Source: Gnetum montanum
Taxonomy: Eukaryota; Streptophyta; Gnetopsida; Gnetales; Gnetaceae
Assembly: GCA_015680685.1 (NCBI GenBank)
Contig: MNCI01008022.1
Location: forward strand, 340,262-404,261
Reading direction: 5' to 3'
DNA: 64,000 nt
Shown here in pieces: positions 1-11,099 of this stretch (position 1 is its first letter; every line of letters starts with the position of its first letter). The notes under the pieces are model-generated. The model ran no database searches. It was not told where the DNA came from and was given only the letters and a program-made list of their open reading frames with translations. A program made the translations under genes and the position numbers.

Positions 1-479
1 AATTTTGTGACTTTTTGAAAAATAAGCCTTTTAGGATTAGACGTTTGTGGACACATAACACTATATAACAAATGGCTAAATTTTGATGGAATGGGTTTTG
101 CCAAAAGATGAATATCATTGTTCTCAGATTAACAACTTGCAGGGATANGGCCCAAGTGCTAGCCCTGATGTCCCCTCCTCAAAGACTCAATGAAGAACTT
201 CAACAAATTGATCGAATATGATTCCTTCATACAACAGAGGAACATGAAATGAATTCCTTGCAACTTCCAAACATTCGCAGACTGGACAACATACATGTCT
301 ATAAGCTCCACCGCTGCTTGCCACAATGCAGGCAACACTGGTTTTGGCAGCTGCCCACTTGCTATCCTAGGGTGATTAATCTGAAAGAAAGCCACTGCAT
401 CATGTAGCCCATGAGCAAAAGGCAAAATCACTTCATTGAGGGTAGGAATGCCCAAGTAATCTGCAATCCCTTATTCCAT
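1..479. other. Unassigned leading stretch with contig join
   Basis: No recognisable gene. A 98-codon minus-strand reading frame at 159-455 has no family resemblance I can name; it may belong to the decayed non-LTR element just downstream. A single N at 148 marks a contig join of unknown true size. Confidence 0.4.
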
Positions 480-1520
480 AAGGCTAATAGTTACCCTGGA
501 AAACAAGTGCAGTCCCCCCTCCAATTGTTGTAAAAGGTAGCGTCTAAGAAATCAGGGTCCCCAACTAGCAACAATAGAAAATTAGCCCAACCCATCTTCT
601 ATACAATCTTCCATTACTCCCTCTTTTGTTAGAAATATGTTGCCTCTAGGTCAAATGTCAAAGTGACACCCATGGTAGCATAGACCTTGCCCCACAATCT
701 AGACACTAAGTGCACAACCAACTCAAGAGTAACAACCTACTCAAACTAGAAAACCTTTACATTCCTAGCTTTCCAAATATGCCACAGCATCGACATGGTA
801 AAATTGTCCCTAGTGGCCTATAGCAAAGGAGGTTGGCACATGATTTGCCACACCACAACTGCAAAGGGGCAAATCATAAATAAGTGTTGGGTGGTTTCGA
901 CATCATTGTGTCACATCATGAAACTATCAATATTAGTGATGTGCCTCTGGTGAAGCTGTAATTGTACCAAGAGGGCATCATGCTAGAGAAGCCAAACAAA
1001 AGATTTAGGCTTCTCTGGAAGCTTACCATGCCATAATTGTCTCCAATTGTCCTGGGGTAGGTACACAATTCTTAGTGTATCCACTAGCTAAAACCCCAAG
1101 GCATCCCAATGTACCAACTTGTGTGCATGGGCACAAACATTGTGCCACATGTGTGAATCGCCTGAGCTTGACACCCACAATGTGTACTTCTGCATCATTA
1201 TTTGTGCCCAAGGGGGTGGAGGAGTTGGGGGCGCTAGCCATTGAAGCAACATACCTTGTAACCACCACCAGCACTGAAGAGGCCAAAAAAACTTCATCAT
1301 GTCATGTCAGAAATCAGTTAGATCAATGCTCTATATGGCCCAAAAGCTACATCACCAGAGGTGCCCAAGTAGCCTGTCTGTGCTAGGAAAATATATGAAT
1401 CCCAAGGTAGGATTCTTTTTCTACAACTGACAACATCCCCAAAGATAGGCAAACTTGTCAATGGACTAAAACCTTTGTGTTGAAACAAGGGATGATTGAC
1501 ATGTCCAAATTTGGTCAAAA
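480..1520 (-). pseudogene. Non-LTR retroelement relic: C-terminal zinc-binding (zf-RVT-like) region
   Basis: Read on the minus strand with frameshifts, about 1050-600 gives a pattern of the kind (G)KLPEKPKSFVWLL, then a stretch around HQRHITNIDS, then ETTQHLF..CPFA..VW. That order (aromatic LW/FVWLL, then a Cys/His cluster ending H-L-F-x2-CPFA-x-x-W) is what the zinc-binding domain after the reverse transcriptase of plant LINE-like elements looks like. Upstream on the same strand (1520-1100) are degenerate open segments, for example one around KRILPWDSYIFLAQTGYLGT, that I cannot place. Several stops and shifts make it a clear pseudogene. It probably belongs with the zinc-knuckle ORF at 1850-2650. 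The family call rests on pattern memory only. Confidence 0.5.
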
Positions 1521-1849
1521 TCCCACCTCATTAGCCATCTGCAATGGCCTACACCACAACAAAGGGAGTAGCCAAGCCACCCCTAGGAGTAGGCCCCGAG
1601 CCCCATCGCCCACATTAACCATGTATTCCGGTGGTAGGGGAGAAGAAACAGGCATTACCAATTTACTCCCCCTCCCCACCCCTTCTCTCTCTCTCTCCAA
1701 CCAACTCCAACTAAGGTGTCCTCTTGCCATGGCCCAGTATCCACCCTTGTCGGAGCAGGCAAGACCAATGACACCTTCCCCCATCTTCCCACTAACATCC
1801 ACCCACCATCCTCCTCATTCCCTATCCATCCAGCTAATCCTTCAGGTGA

Positions 1850-2650
1850 GCCTTAGCATGCACCTTGCAATCTTATGAGCAATGGTTATTCTTGCCACAT
1901 TTTGTGCAAGCCTTAGGCTTGGTATTTGGAGTTGGTTGACGCTCTAGCTCTAACACATTCTCATACTCCACTATGAGGCACTCCTCACCCGTCGGCAAGT
2001 CCAAAATAACTTCCTTTAGCAAATGATCTAGGGAAAGGGAGTTCTAGATGCAAAAGTGGGCATAGCCCATACATTCCTTTGTTGCAATGAATATATTGAA
2101 TGATATAAACTCATCAGACTGCCCAACCAAGGTCCAAAGGAACTCTTCAATCTAAAGCTCCCACAACACCCTAGCCACCCAAACCCATAGAGGAGCACAA
2201 GAGAAAAAATCCAGATCTTTGTGCGCCCTTGAACACCAAGATGTAAGGGTGAAGCCCTTCACCCCAAAAACCCAAGGGCCCCCCAAATGGACCACAAATT
2301 AGAAGATAAACAATAAGAAGCAACCCACCAAGGATCTCACCTGCACCTCTTATAAGGACCAAGTAGTTATGGCCCATTTCCAAATCAAGTCCAATAGAGG
2401 ATGTGACCCTGAAGAAACAAATCGACTAATGAGGCTAAGCTCCATGGTCCATAGGCCCTCCTTTGGAGGGGCATTGACCTTTAGCCGCATTGTAGTCCCA
2501 TCCCTTACAACTACATCCACACCTTGAGCACCCAATGATCCCAACCCACTCACAAGTGGCCCATCACTACTACCACATTCTCCAACTAGACCCTTACCTC
2601 CCATGTCCACCAACCCCTTAGCTTCGTTATCATCCACTGGCCCCACCCCA
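1850..2650 (-). pseudogene. Non-LTR retroelement ORF1-like relic with CCHC zinc knuckle
   Basis: Minus-strand reading from 2646 down. The part at about 2190-1912 has the flavour of the plant LINE ORF1 domain that precedes a zinc knuckle (a WVARVLW...FWTLVGQ-like segment, then IVEYENV). It is followed by ACTKCGKNNHCS*DCKVH at about 1912-1860, a CX2CX4HX4C knuckle with one internal stop. The N-terminal part (2646-2350, 98 codons) is glycine/leucine rich and unassigned. The reading is broken by frameshifts near 2350 and 2180. The knuckle itself is directly visible; assignment to LINE ORF1 is inference from its order relative to the zf-RVT-like relic downstream. Confidence 0.5.
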
Positions 2651-2759
2651 AGCCCCCACTACCATGCTCAATGATGTCACTTGTTGCACTCACCTTCCCA
2701 CTCTTGAAATCACCATAAGTCGACTTCCCTCCTAAGCCCATGAGGTATTAAGTTGGTAA

Positions 2760-4940
2760 ATATCATAATTTTGAAACACATTTTTTATTAGAAAACATAG
2801 GATTAATTACCGTAACTAGCTGATGCATAGGGAGGATGATTTAACTGTTAGTACTATACTTGGTCAAACCAATCCTTGAAAGAATTACTGGTACTAATTT
2901 ATGTTTAGCTATGATTGATACTTCTAAGAGCTATAAGTATCCAGATGATTTTTTAAAAATATTAGATTGGGACAAACAAATCTTCAATCTATTTGCTAAG
3001 TTGATTTAAGTATTTAAAAAAAATTTACCTACTATTGGATTTAGCCACACAAACAAAAGCACATGCAATGTCAACACATCAAGCTGCCCCATACTTTACA
3101 ACCAGGCACACATTTACATCATTATCATGGCAGCACCTTTGTCCCATCAACATGAGCAAATTACTAAGGTAAGCAAAGAATTTAACAATGACTTTCTATT
3201 TGTCTGACTTCCTACTTGATGTCATAGCCTAAATGTAACTTTTTACTATGCCCTCGAGTTAACAAGTGTCTCAACATTCTCCTTAGGTTTGAACTTGTGA
3301 CTTGCATACCATATGATGCATGCTTCAACCATGACTACCTCATTGACAAACACACATTTACATGCATATAAAATATAAACATTTTAAAAAAATGAAATTC
3401 GTAAAGAGATTCAATTTTTTGCAACTTAGCATCACATCTTCTAGTCTTTTTCTTTCTTGAGAGGAATTTGGGCAAAAATGCCTCTTTACAAAAGGGAGCA
3501 TGGCATGCTAGGGACACAAGACAAACCAACGGCTATGAGAACATGGATAAACATGACTCACAAATGACCAATAAGCGTTAGACAACATCAGAACAGATCA
3601 GCAGTCATGAAAAAAACCAATAGGTCAACATTGTATTCCAAATAGGGGCCGAGAAGACTCTAGGAAGAACACATAGGACAAGAATAACCGAATAGGACAC
3701 AAAAAAATAGAGAGATTTGAGAACCCAAACCTAAAGTTGGGGATGATGTAGAACCTGAAGCAGGAGAGGAAATGTTCATCATGGCTTTGAGGTAGCTCAT
3801 GTCTAAGATCCTCATACTTCAGAGCCTCACAAGCATTTTACAGAAGTCTGAAACACTCATTATCTCCTTCTTTATTTAGATATGCCATCACACACATTAG
3901 GTTTGTCTATTGGTGGATTTGTCCAACCTTAGCAGTGTGAGACAACTCAAACACATGGAACGAACATGCATGTGTTATAGAACATTGTCCTAGAGGTCTT
4001 CCTCATTTGATGGCATGGACATTGTGGTTGATTTATGGTGTTTAAGATGATGGGGGTGTGGGCAGTGGAGGGGTGGAGAAGATGAAGAGGATGAATTAGA
4101 GTGGGGGTTGGTGAGGGACTCCTGAATGGCCCTTAATCTCCTGGATCTTCTTCTAGTGCCAACAATAAAATGCACAATTTGAAGTTTGAAGTTTGAAGTT
4201 TCTGGATTAGACATTTCTCTAATTGTAGGACAAGTATTTTGTAGATTCACTGGCTAAATTTATGCAAAACCAAAATATATTGTAGAAATGATGTTGCTTT
4301 GGAAAACTACAAATGTGGCCTTCAAGGAATGTGATTATTTCATATTTAGACTCTTGGATAACATCTGTATAATGATATGAAAATGAACTTAATGATACCT
4401 TCCACTTAATCAAGTGAAGCGCACTCTAAAGACGTAGATAATTTAAGACTAATTAATGAACATTTGGAGATATGTTAGGTATATACTTTATACCCTGAAG
4501 GACTTAGAAAATTCATTGGAAATTTATCAAAAGTTGACAAGACCTGATGTGAGCTATTGCCCCAAGTTCCACAATCTTGGAGATATTTGTACTATGGTAT
4601 TAACGGTATTATTCATTCTTGGTATTCTCTTATGTGGTCCTTGTATATGTTTACATGAATTTTGCATGATGTGACACCACTTCATTTAGCATATGTTTGA
4701 TTCTATTTGTTGAGATTGCTAGCATTTATGTTTTTCAACATTACAATGCTTTATTTTACTTGATGGGTATATGTGCACACCATGTGCTTGCCTATGTGTT
4801 TTTAAGTTTTTGCGTATCATTGTTATTATTATTGGAGAAGCTCTAGTAAAGTTTTTAAAAATGTTGCTAGACAACACTTTTAGGTAGAGAATAATTGGGT
4901 TCCAAAAATATTAAGGTTCTTGTGCTCTTCCTGAATAGTT
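2760..4940. other. Gene-poor AT-rich stretch
   Basis: About 2.2 kb with only short reading frames (for example 3990-4250 minus, serine/histidine rich, and 4456-4674 plus, with a hydrophobic tail). I recognise none of them. The sequence just before 4940 is likely intron or upstream sequence of the WD40 gene relic. Confidence 0.4.
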
Positions 4941-4944
4941 ACGA

Positions 4945-5202
4945 GTTTGGGATACAATCATCTCTAGTGGCTCTGGTTCAAGAAGCTGTGTAGGAATGGC
5001 ACGTGGACATGGCTCGCCTATTGGATTGAAATGCATAGGTCCATTGTGCTATGTTGCTAGCAGCTCATCTATTATAGCAATTTATTTGAGTTCTATGAAA
5101 AAGGCTACAACTGTGTGTTCAGGCAACAATGATTTGTGTGCATTTGACATCTCAAGATCAAAAACTACAGTTTGTAGTGGAGGCACCAAAAAGTACAAAT
5201 GA
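4945..5202 (+). pseudogene. F-box/WD40 repeat gene, upstream exon remnant
   Basis: The frame reads VWDTIISSGSGSR..., then a stretch rich in CYVASSSSIIAIYLSSM and ending CAFDISRSK, with a stop at 5200-5202. VWD and the CxxxxSxxxIxIxxLxSM pattern suit a WD40 blade, and the next exon 100 bp downstream continues with KVKIWDIRNTG. An intron between them fits the AT-rich 5203-5305 and its polypyrimidine/CAG end. The same exon sequence recurs inverted at 5618-5790. I read this as part of an F-box/WD40 protein gene similar to the plant FBX2/At5g21040 type, but only the final blades are visible and no F-box is in the window. Confidence 0.5.
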
Positions 5203-5305
5203 TGTTTAGAAAATGTTTAATAAAAAGGAATTTTATATTATTTTATAGTTTGGTGTGTATTGCACTTTTTGTTAACTAAAGTTTTTGATATCATTTCCTT
5301 CAACA

Positions 5306-5616
5306 GAAAAGTAAAGATTTGGGACATAAGAAATACTGGAAGTCAACAAGATGCAAAACCCTATGCCCTTCTTGATAATCATTCTGGTCTAGTTAGTTTA
5401 GTGCATATCAATTCATATAAAGTAGTTACTGGAGGACCAGGGGACCCCTTTTTGAACATTTGGGATGTTGTCACAGGTGATGAAGTTTGTGTCTTAGACT
5501 GTGATGATGGATCTGGTTTAGTTGATGCTGGAGTTGGTACCATGGCTATCAAAGGATCACGTATTGCAACTGGTGGTGGTTGTGGTGGCATAAATGGATT
5601 TATCCAATTCAAAGAC
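5306..5616 (+). pseudogene. F-box/WD40 repeat gene, downstream exon copy 1 (cut by contig join)
   Basis: The acceptor ttccttcaacag precedes AAAGTAAAG (KVKIWD). The exon encodes two WD40 blades: KVKIWDIRNTG, then VTGGPGDPFLNIWDVVTGDE, ending in the GSRIATGGGCGGINGFIQF region. The order TGGP-D-x5-WD-x-x-TG then S/CRI-x-T/A-x-G-x3-G resembles the C-terminus of the plant F-box/WD40 FBX2 type. It stops abruptly at an N (5617), so the last codons are missing here; the second copy at 5824-6220 supplies the natural end. The two copies differ at scattered bases, so they are paralogues or haplotypes, not the same read. Confidence 0.6.
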
Positions 5617-5791
5617 NGCAAATCATTGTTGCCTGAACACACAGTTGTAGCCTTTTTCATAGAACTCAAATAAATTGCTATAATAGATGAGCTGCTAGCA
5701 ACATAGCACAATGGACCTATGCATTTCAATCCAATAGGCGAGCCATGTCCACGTGCCATTCCTACACAGCTTCTTGAACCAGAGCCACTAN
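5617..5791 (-). repeat. Inverted copy of the 4965-5136 exon, bounded by two Ns (misplaced contig)
   Basis: 5618-5790 is the reverse complement of 4965-5136; I see no difference over about 172 bases. Ns sit at both ends (5617 and 5791). The simplest reading is a tiny contig placed in reverse within the scaffold, not a biological inverted repeat. Confidence 0.85.
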
Positions 5792-5823
5792 AACTAAAGT
5801 TTTTGATATCATTTTCTTTAACA

Positions 5824-6220
5824 GAAAAGCAAAGCTTTGGGACATAAGAAATACTGGAAGTCAACAAGATGCAGAACCCTATGCCCTTCTTGATAATCAT
5901 TTTGGTCTAGTTAGTTTGGTGCATATCGATTCCTATAAAGTAGTTATTGGAGGACCAGGGGACCCCTTTTGAACATTTGGGATGCTATCATAGGTGATGA
6001 AGTTTGTGTCCTAGACTATGATGATGGATCTGGTTTAGTTGATGCTGGAGTTGGTACCATGGCTATCAAAGGATCACGTATTGCAATTGGTGGTGGTTGT
6101 GGTGGCATAAATGGATTTATCCAATTCAAAGACTATGAAAAATGTGTTCTACCCTTACAATATGAGAATTATCATAGTCAAGCCAAGTTTTGGGAAATAG
6201 AAATGTCTCGAGTACTGTGA
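5824..6220 (+). pseudogene. F-box/WD40 repeat gene, terminal exon copy 2
   Basis: A near-duplicate of 5306-5616, preceded by the same intron end (ttctttaacag), and it continues to a natural stop: after INGFIQFKDY comes EKCVLPLQYEN and the tail ends EIEMSRVL with TGA at 6218-6220. One T is missing in the run at about 5968 (cccctttt against ccccttttt in copy 1), which breaks the frame in the middle of the blade. About 70 bases after the stop the Gag remnant of element 1 begins, so the element abuts the 3' end of this gene. It is probably the true 3' end of the gene, misjoined to a second version of itself. Confidence 0.6.
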
Positions 6221-6291
6221 GTACAGTACTATAACTGAGGCATCTTAAAAGGGGTAATGATAAACATGCTCACAACTAAAGCATGGTAGGT

Positions 6292-8125
6292 TCAAACTTT
6301 ACCTTTATCCTCCACTAGGATGAACAACTGCGTTGGCGTGATTTAGAAGGTAACATAGTGTTACCGCCCGATCGCTCAATCCCAAGCATGCTTCTTTGTG
6401 CTCTTACACGGATTGGTATGCAGCACTTACAAGTAGAGTACGTTATTTATGATCACAACACGAGAGAGTATCGACCCACAGAGGCACAACATTAAAGGGA
6501 CCTACAACAGGAGAGATGTTATGAATCAGTGAAGGGAAAGTTGTCTCAAAATGTCCCGTATGTCCTGAGTGAAAACGAGGGTGCTGAACCTGCCTCAGGA
6601 GGTCTTCCACAAAATGATGTTCCTCTTGTTGACTTTAGTCAAGGGGTTGTGTATCAGAATCTTTATTCAACTATCCATAACCCAGATTCTGGTACTGACA
6701 GACATAAAGGGTCCAAAAGGGGAACATGAATGCATGACAAAGATGGGCCTTCTGATCGTAACAGTGACCGAGCCCACAACCATCAAAGGAAGGATAGTAG
6801 GCACCGTCATGGTGCCAGTCCTCCTTCCTCTTCACCTTCATCATCTCCTTCCCCCTCTCCTTCAGGATCTAGACGCAGTTGAAAAGGGAAAGACTCTGAG
6901 GATAATGGTAAATGAAATAGGAATCATAGACAAAGTAGCTAAGAAAGGGGACAAGGGCATTCTAGAGAAACACACATTGAAAGAAGGGAGAGTAGGGAAT
7001 AACATAGGCATCATAGACACCATAGACAACATGATCATGATGAACCCCTACTTGCTACCTAAAGTATGCTAGATATCATTGAGGTCGTTAGAATCCCAAC
7101 AAGGCACCAAAAAGATAGTAGGATCAAGAGATTGGACATGAACAATATCCCACGATTTGAAGGGGGGTACAATGCTGATCCTCAAAATCATCTACAAGCA
7201 TTCCATGATGCATGTGCCTTACAAAATATAGAAAATGAATTGCAAAAACTTAAGTTGTTTCCATGGACATTAATCACAGAAGTAGAAAGATGGTACTGGT
7301 CCTTAGAAATGGAATCCATTCGTCGATGGAGTACCATGTTAAAACTGTTCAACGATAAGTATTAGATGTACTCATGAGTGTCCAACTTGCGAAAGCAAAT
7401 CCAAGGATGGAAATAAGGAGGACACGAACCCTTGGATGCTGCCATGGGCCGATATTATGCACCATTACATCATTGCCCTGGCCATGATTACTCGTAGAGG
7501 GAACAACTACACCATCTCATATATGGGCTTAGGCATGAAACATGAAGAACCCTTGGGACTTATGCCCAAGGAAGACTATCCGAGCTTAGAGCCCATCAAG
7601 TACAAAGACTATTGGAGCAAGTTGTCAAGGAGGAAGGTGAGTTAAGAAAAAGGGAGAGCATGGAAGAATATAATAGAGATCCTTCCCTTCGGAAGAAGGG
7701 AGTTAGATTTTGTGAGGATGAGGAAGAGTCGCCACTTAAAGAGATGGTGAATAGGAAAACTTTGCCCAGTCAAAAATTGGCATTGGAAGTATCGGCAAAG
7801 GTAGACCAAATGTGGGACTCCCTAGGTAATAGATTTCAAACTATTCTCAAAATAGCAGAGGAGTCTAGAGAAGAAGGTGGTGATTGAGAAAGGAGGAAAA
7901 AGAGAAGCTAAATACGCATGTAACAAGAGAAAGGAGGAACAAGAGAGAAGCTGAATATGCACATAACAAGAGTGAGGGAAAAGTTGCCATCATCGAAGAG
8001 GTTGTGGATTCGGATATAGAAAATGATGTTGGATGTGAGATATGCCAATATGACCATCCCAAGGGATGTTGCCCTGTAATCTCATATCTGCAAGAGTTTG
8101 GGATGTATGCACTCAACCCATGATT
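6292..8125 (+). pseudogene. gag: Element 1 Gag (degenerate)
   Basis: Domains in order: an N-terminal segment (NFTFILH*DEQLRWRDLEGN) shared with elements 3, 6 and M; a basic, serine-rich charged segment at about 6690-7060 (DRHK, HRHGASPPSSSPSSSPS, then HRHH runs); the retrotransposon Gag core at about 7069-7640 (NNIPRFEGGYNADPQNHLQAF, then W-Y-W and GRYYA, GLR.ET); an acidic coiled segment at about 7612-7887 (EEEGELRKRE, VDQMWDSL); and a zinc knuckle CEICQYDHPKGCC at 8035-8073. The knuckle is CX2CX3HX4C, one residue shorter than the canonical retroviral spacing. Gag would form the particle and bind element RNA. Several frameshifts and stops. Confidence 0.8.
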
Positions 8126-8769
8126 AAACATAAGGCAAACACCCCAAAGGTTACCTTATCCTCAAGATAACCCAAGGTAGTTCCACCAATCCTTGATGTA
8201 TTATCCAAGTGGAACTCCACCACAACCAAATGAGTAGTATCAATAGTGGCAGCACCCACAATCATGGGGAACGCCACCACCACATCAACAGTACCTTTAC
8301 TGACAACCTAACCCGTATGGATACTATGTGCAGCAGCCAATCTCTCCATGTGACTCCACTAGTCATGTTACTCCCCAACCTCACTATCAAACCCATGAGT
8401 ATTATAGGACTCCTTATCCTAGGGGCAATGCTCCACAAACATACCATCCTTCTCACCCGACTGCATCTCTTCCATCCTTAACTCCATTACCACCTACTCC
8501 AGCTATGCAAGGTGAGCTCCCTTCCCAACCATAGCAACGTAACGCTACAAAGGTTGTTAATCCTCACCCTACTGCTGGTTTCGACAACCATTCAAAGAAG
8601 ATATCTTTCTTTAGGATCGATAGTCCAACTAAGTCCTTGCAGTCACAAGTGGCTAACTCTCCAAAGGCCTCAGTATCATTCGAAACTTCAAAACTCCCTT
8701 CAAACTAAAGGCCACATTTAACACACACGGTCATGTTAACACATGCCATTACCAATTGGATGAAGCTAG
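8126..8769 (+). pseudogene. Element 1 Pro/Gln-rich linker between Gag and protease
   Basis: Low-complexity protein rich in Pro, Gln, Tyr and His (for example HYQTHEYYRTPYPRG and PSLTPLPPTPAMQGE at about 8370-8520), placed between the zinc knuckle and the protease. Elements 2 (14534-15320) and 3 (36090-36700) have counterparts, so it is a standard part of this family. Probably a flexible spacer of the Gag-Pol precursor. Confidence 0.55.
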
Positions 8770-9235
8770 CCATCTTCCTAGGAAATTCTCTGATCCTGGG
8801 AGTCCTCTTATATATTTATAAATTGCAAGGAATGAACCTTGCAAGGCTCTGTTGGATTTAGGTTTCAATGTCAACTTAATCTCTCAAGAAATGTATAAAG
8901 CCTGAAACCTATCTCCATTAAAAAAGAGCAACACTTGTTTAGAGTTGGCTAACCATTCCATTACTATCCCATTAGGACTAGTGGAAGACATTGTCACTGT
9001 TGTTTGTGGATAGTCGTATCTAGCTAATTTCCTAATGATTCATGTCAACAACTGTAAGGGGGACTTCCCAATCATAATGGGAAGGGCATGGCTAAGCACA
9101 ATTGACACACACCTAGGAATACGTGATCTTTCCCTAGAAATATCAAAGGAAAATATGTTCGGAAAGATTAAGAAGAATAAAGTTCCGTGCATTGCATATA
9201 GTAACATAGGGTGTAATTGCATGCAGAAGTCCTAG
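8770..9235 (+). pseudogene. Element 1 aspartic protease
   Basis: Reading CKALLDLGFNVNLISQEMYKA, then a flap region with LELANHSITIPLGLV, then a stretch with NCKGDFPIIMGRAWLS and LSLEISKEN. The active-site triad is D-L-G, as usual in Athila/Tat elements, not D-S/T-G. The ILGRAWL-type motif near the C-terminus (IIMGRAWL) is typical of retropepsin-like proteases of this group. One stop replaces Trp before NLSP and another lies in VVCG*SY. Element 3 has the closest relative (36790-37218). It would cleave Gag-Pol. Confidence 0.75.
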
Positions 9236-9480
9236 TTTGTACAACGTTTAACATTGCCTGCATGCAACCAGTGTGCACAAGTAACTCACATACAAAGATG
9301 CCTGTATGTAGTAGCCACAAGACAGGAAGGCACCCAGTGGCTAACAGCTGACCAAGAGAAAAATTCAACTATATGCATGGAACTAACTAAGGGTTTAACT
9401 TGCGCTTACATCGATAGCATAGACACATTAGAGCAAGTCCATTGCCAACTTCCGAGTCTCGACATTGAAAATATCAACTA
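9236..9480 (+). pseudogene. Element 1 conserved Cys-containing linker (protease-RT)
   Basis: Reads ACNQCAQVTHIQRCLYVVA, followed by TRQEGTQWLTADQE and MELTKGLTCAYID. The same segment exists in element 3 (about 37230-37400) and in element M on the minus strand (about 23840-23700), with the C-x2-C...H-I-x-x-C core partly kept. Function unknown. It could be a small metal-binding module or the region around the protease/RT cleavage site. Confidence 0.5.
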
Positions 9481-9546
9481 GGGAAAGTTGTAAATCCCTA
9501 ATAACTTTAAGTAGGAGCCCCTGGAGATAAAACTGTTGCCATTGGT

Positions 9547-10580
9547 ATGGAGTATACACTTCTCAAAAATGAAAAATTGGTAATTATTAATGCTAAGCTC
9601 GCTCCTCAAAAAAGAGAGAGACTATTGAAAATGGTGAACAAATGGTCGAAAGCCTTTGCTTGGTCATATCCTGAATTAATTGGAATATATCCTAGGATAT
9701 GCCAACATAGAATTTACATTGACCCCTCCATGAAGCCTCGACGACAACCGCAGAGGTGATTAAACCCAAAGCTCAAGTAAATGGTTAAGAAAGAAATTGA
9801 ATAGCTTCTAAAAGTTGGGTTCATCTACCCCATTGTTGATAGGAAATGGGTTAGTCCATTAGTCATTGTGCCCAAAAAGGAAGGTAAATGGAGGGTGTGT
9901 ATAGACTTCAAGCTACTGAACATGGCACATTCAAAGACCACTTTCCATTGCCTTTCGTTGACCAAGTCTTAGACATCATTACATGGCATCGCCACTATAG
10001 TTTTCTAGATGGGTACAGTGGATACAACCAAATTCATATAGCCCCAGAAGACAAAGCCAAGACCACATTTACGAGTCCTTGGGGAACGTTTGCATACAAA
10101 TAGATGCCATTTGGCTTATGCAATGCTCCTGCAATGTTTCAACATTTGGTTTCAAGTATCTTTCAGCAACAAATAGGGAACAGTGTAGAGGTCTTTATGG
10201 AGGATTTCTCCACCTACGGAGTATACTTCGATCAAGCATTAGACTGATTAGAGCAAGTACTAAAATGATGTGTTGAAACCAACTTAAGGCTCAACTAGCA
10301 AAAAAGCCATTTAATGGTCCAAGAAGACGTAGTATTAGGGCATAAGATTTCACAAACAGGTATAGAGGTAGATCCTAAAAAGATCAAGGTCATCCAAGGA
10401 ATCACGCATCAACCTGAAACTGTAAAAGACATCCAATCATTCCTTGGACACACTAGCTATTATAGACGCTTCATTGAGAACTTTTCTAAGGTTGCAAAAC
10501 CATTGGTTGAATTAATGAAAAAGGATGTTCCTTTTGAATGGACCAAGGAATGTGAACTAGCTTTTCAAACCTTGAAGTAG
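9547..10580 (+). pseudogene. Element 1 reverse transcriptase
   Basis: Motifs in order: HRIYIDPSMKPRRQPQR (entry), LLKVGFIYPI and KWVSPLVIVPKKEGKWRVCIDF (fingers), HFPLPFVDQVLD, YSFLDGYSGYNQIHIAPEDK, TTFTSPWGTFAYK, MPFGLCNAPAMFQ, and the catalytic box at about 10192-10206 read as FMEDF. Element 1 relatives carry FMDDF, so the first catalytic Asp is replaced by Glu. The connection region (DVVLGHKISQTGIEVDPKKI, then FLGHTSYYRRFIENF) follows at 10320-10580. Stops and frameshifts are frequent; the copy is inactive. Confidence 0.85.
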
Positions 10581-11000
10581 AAGCTTGTAGAAACACCTAT
10601 TCTACAAGCTTCTAACTGGTCTAGACCATTCCACATAATGATTCACGCATCCAACTATACTCTAGGAGCCATACTTACACAGTTAGATGACCAAAAACAT
10701 CCTTATTACATCCACTATGCAAGTCAAAATATTGCTGGTGCACAACTAAACTACACCATAATGAAAAAGGAATTGATGGCTGTAGTGTTTGCACTAGATA
10801 AGTTTAGGCACTATGTATTGGGCTATAAGGTATTTGTACACACAGACCATGGTGTAATTTGGTTCTTGCTGAATAAAGCAACGATGACCCCTTGCATCAT
10901 ATGATGGCTCATAATCTTACAAGAGTTCCATCTTACGATGATAGATCGTAAAAGCATCAAGAACAATGTCGCTGATCATTTATCTCGCTTAAAATGGGAC
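10581..11000 (+). pseudogene. Element 1 RNase H domain
   Basis: Reads IHASNYTLGAILTQLDDQKH, then YIHYASQNIAGAQLNYT, KKELMAVVFALDKFRHYVLG and VFVHTDH, ending with NNVADHLSRL. The order is that of the gypsy RNase H, which removes RNA from the hybrid. In relatives the first catalytic residue is the Asp in CDAS; here it is His (IHAS). Separated from the RT by one stop at 10578. Confidence 0.8.
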
Positions 11001-11099
11001 AACAAGGAGGATGAATATCTGCTTTCAGATCCCTTTCTTGATGAATTCCTCTTTGTAGGTGTAGTAAATAATCAATTAACCATGGAGATAAATTGGTAT

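Noticed and set aside
4456-4674. 72-codon ORF with a hydrophobic C-terminus as a small membrane protein
   Set aside because: Isolated, AT-rich context, no homologue recalled and no further support.
5306-6220. Tandem duplication of a WD40 exon with an inverted exon between
   Set aside because: Ns lie exactly at both edges of the inverted piece and the second copy starts at an N, so an assembly fault is far more likely than a rearranged gene.
6569-7072. 167-codon plus-strand ORF as an independent protein
   Set aside because: It overlaps the Gag of element 1 in another frame; the homologous reading shared with elements 3 and 6 is in the Gag frames.
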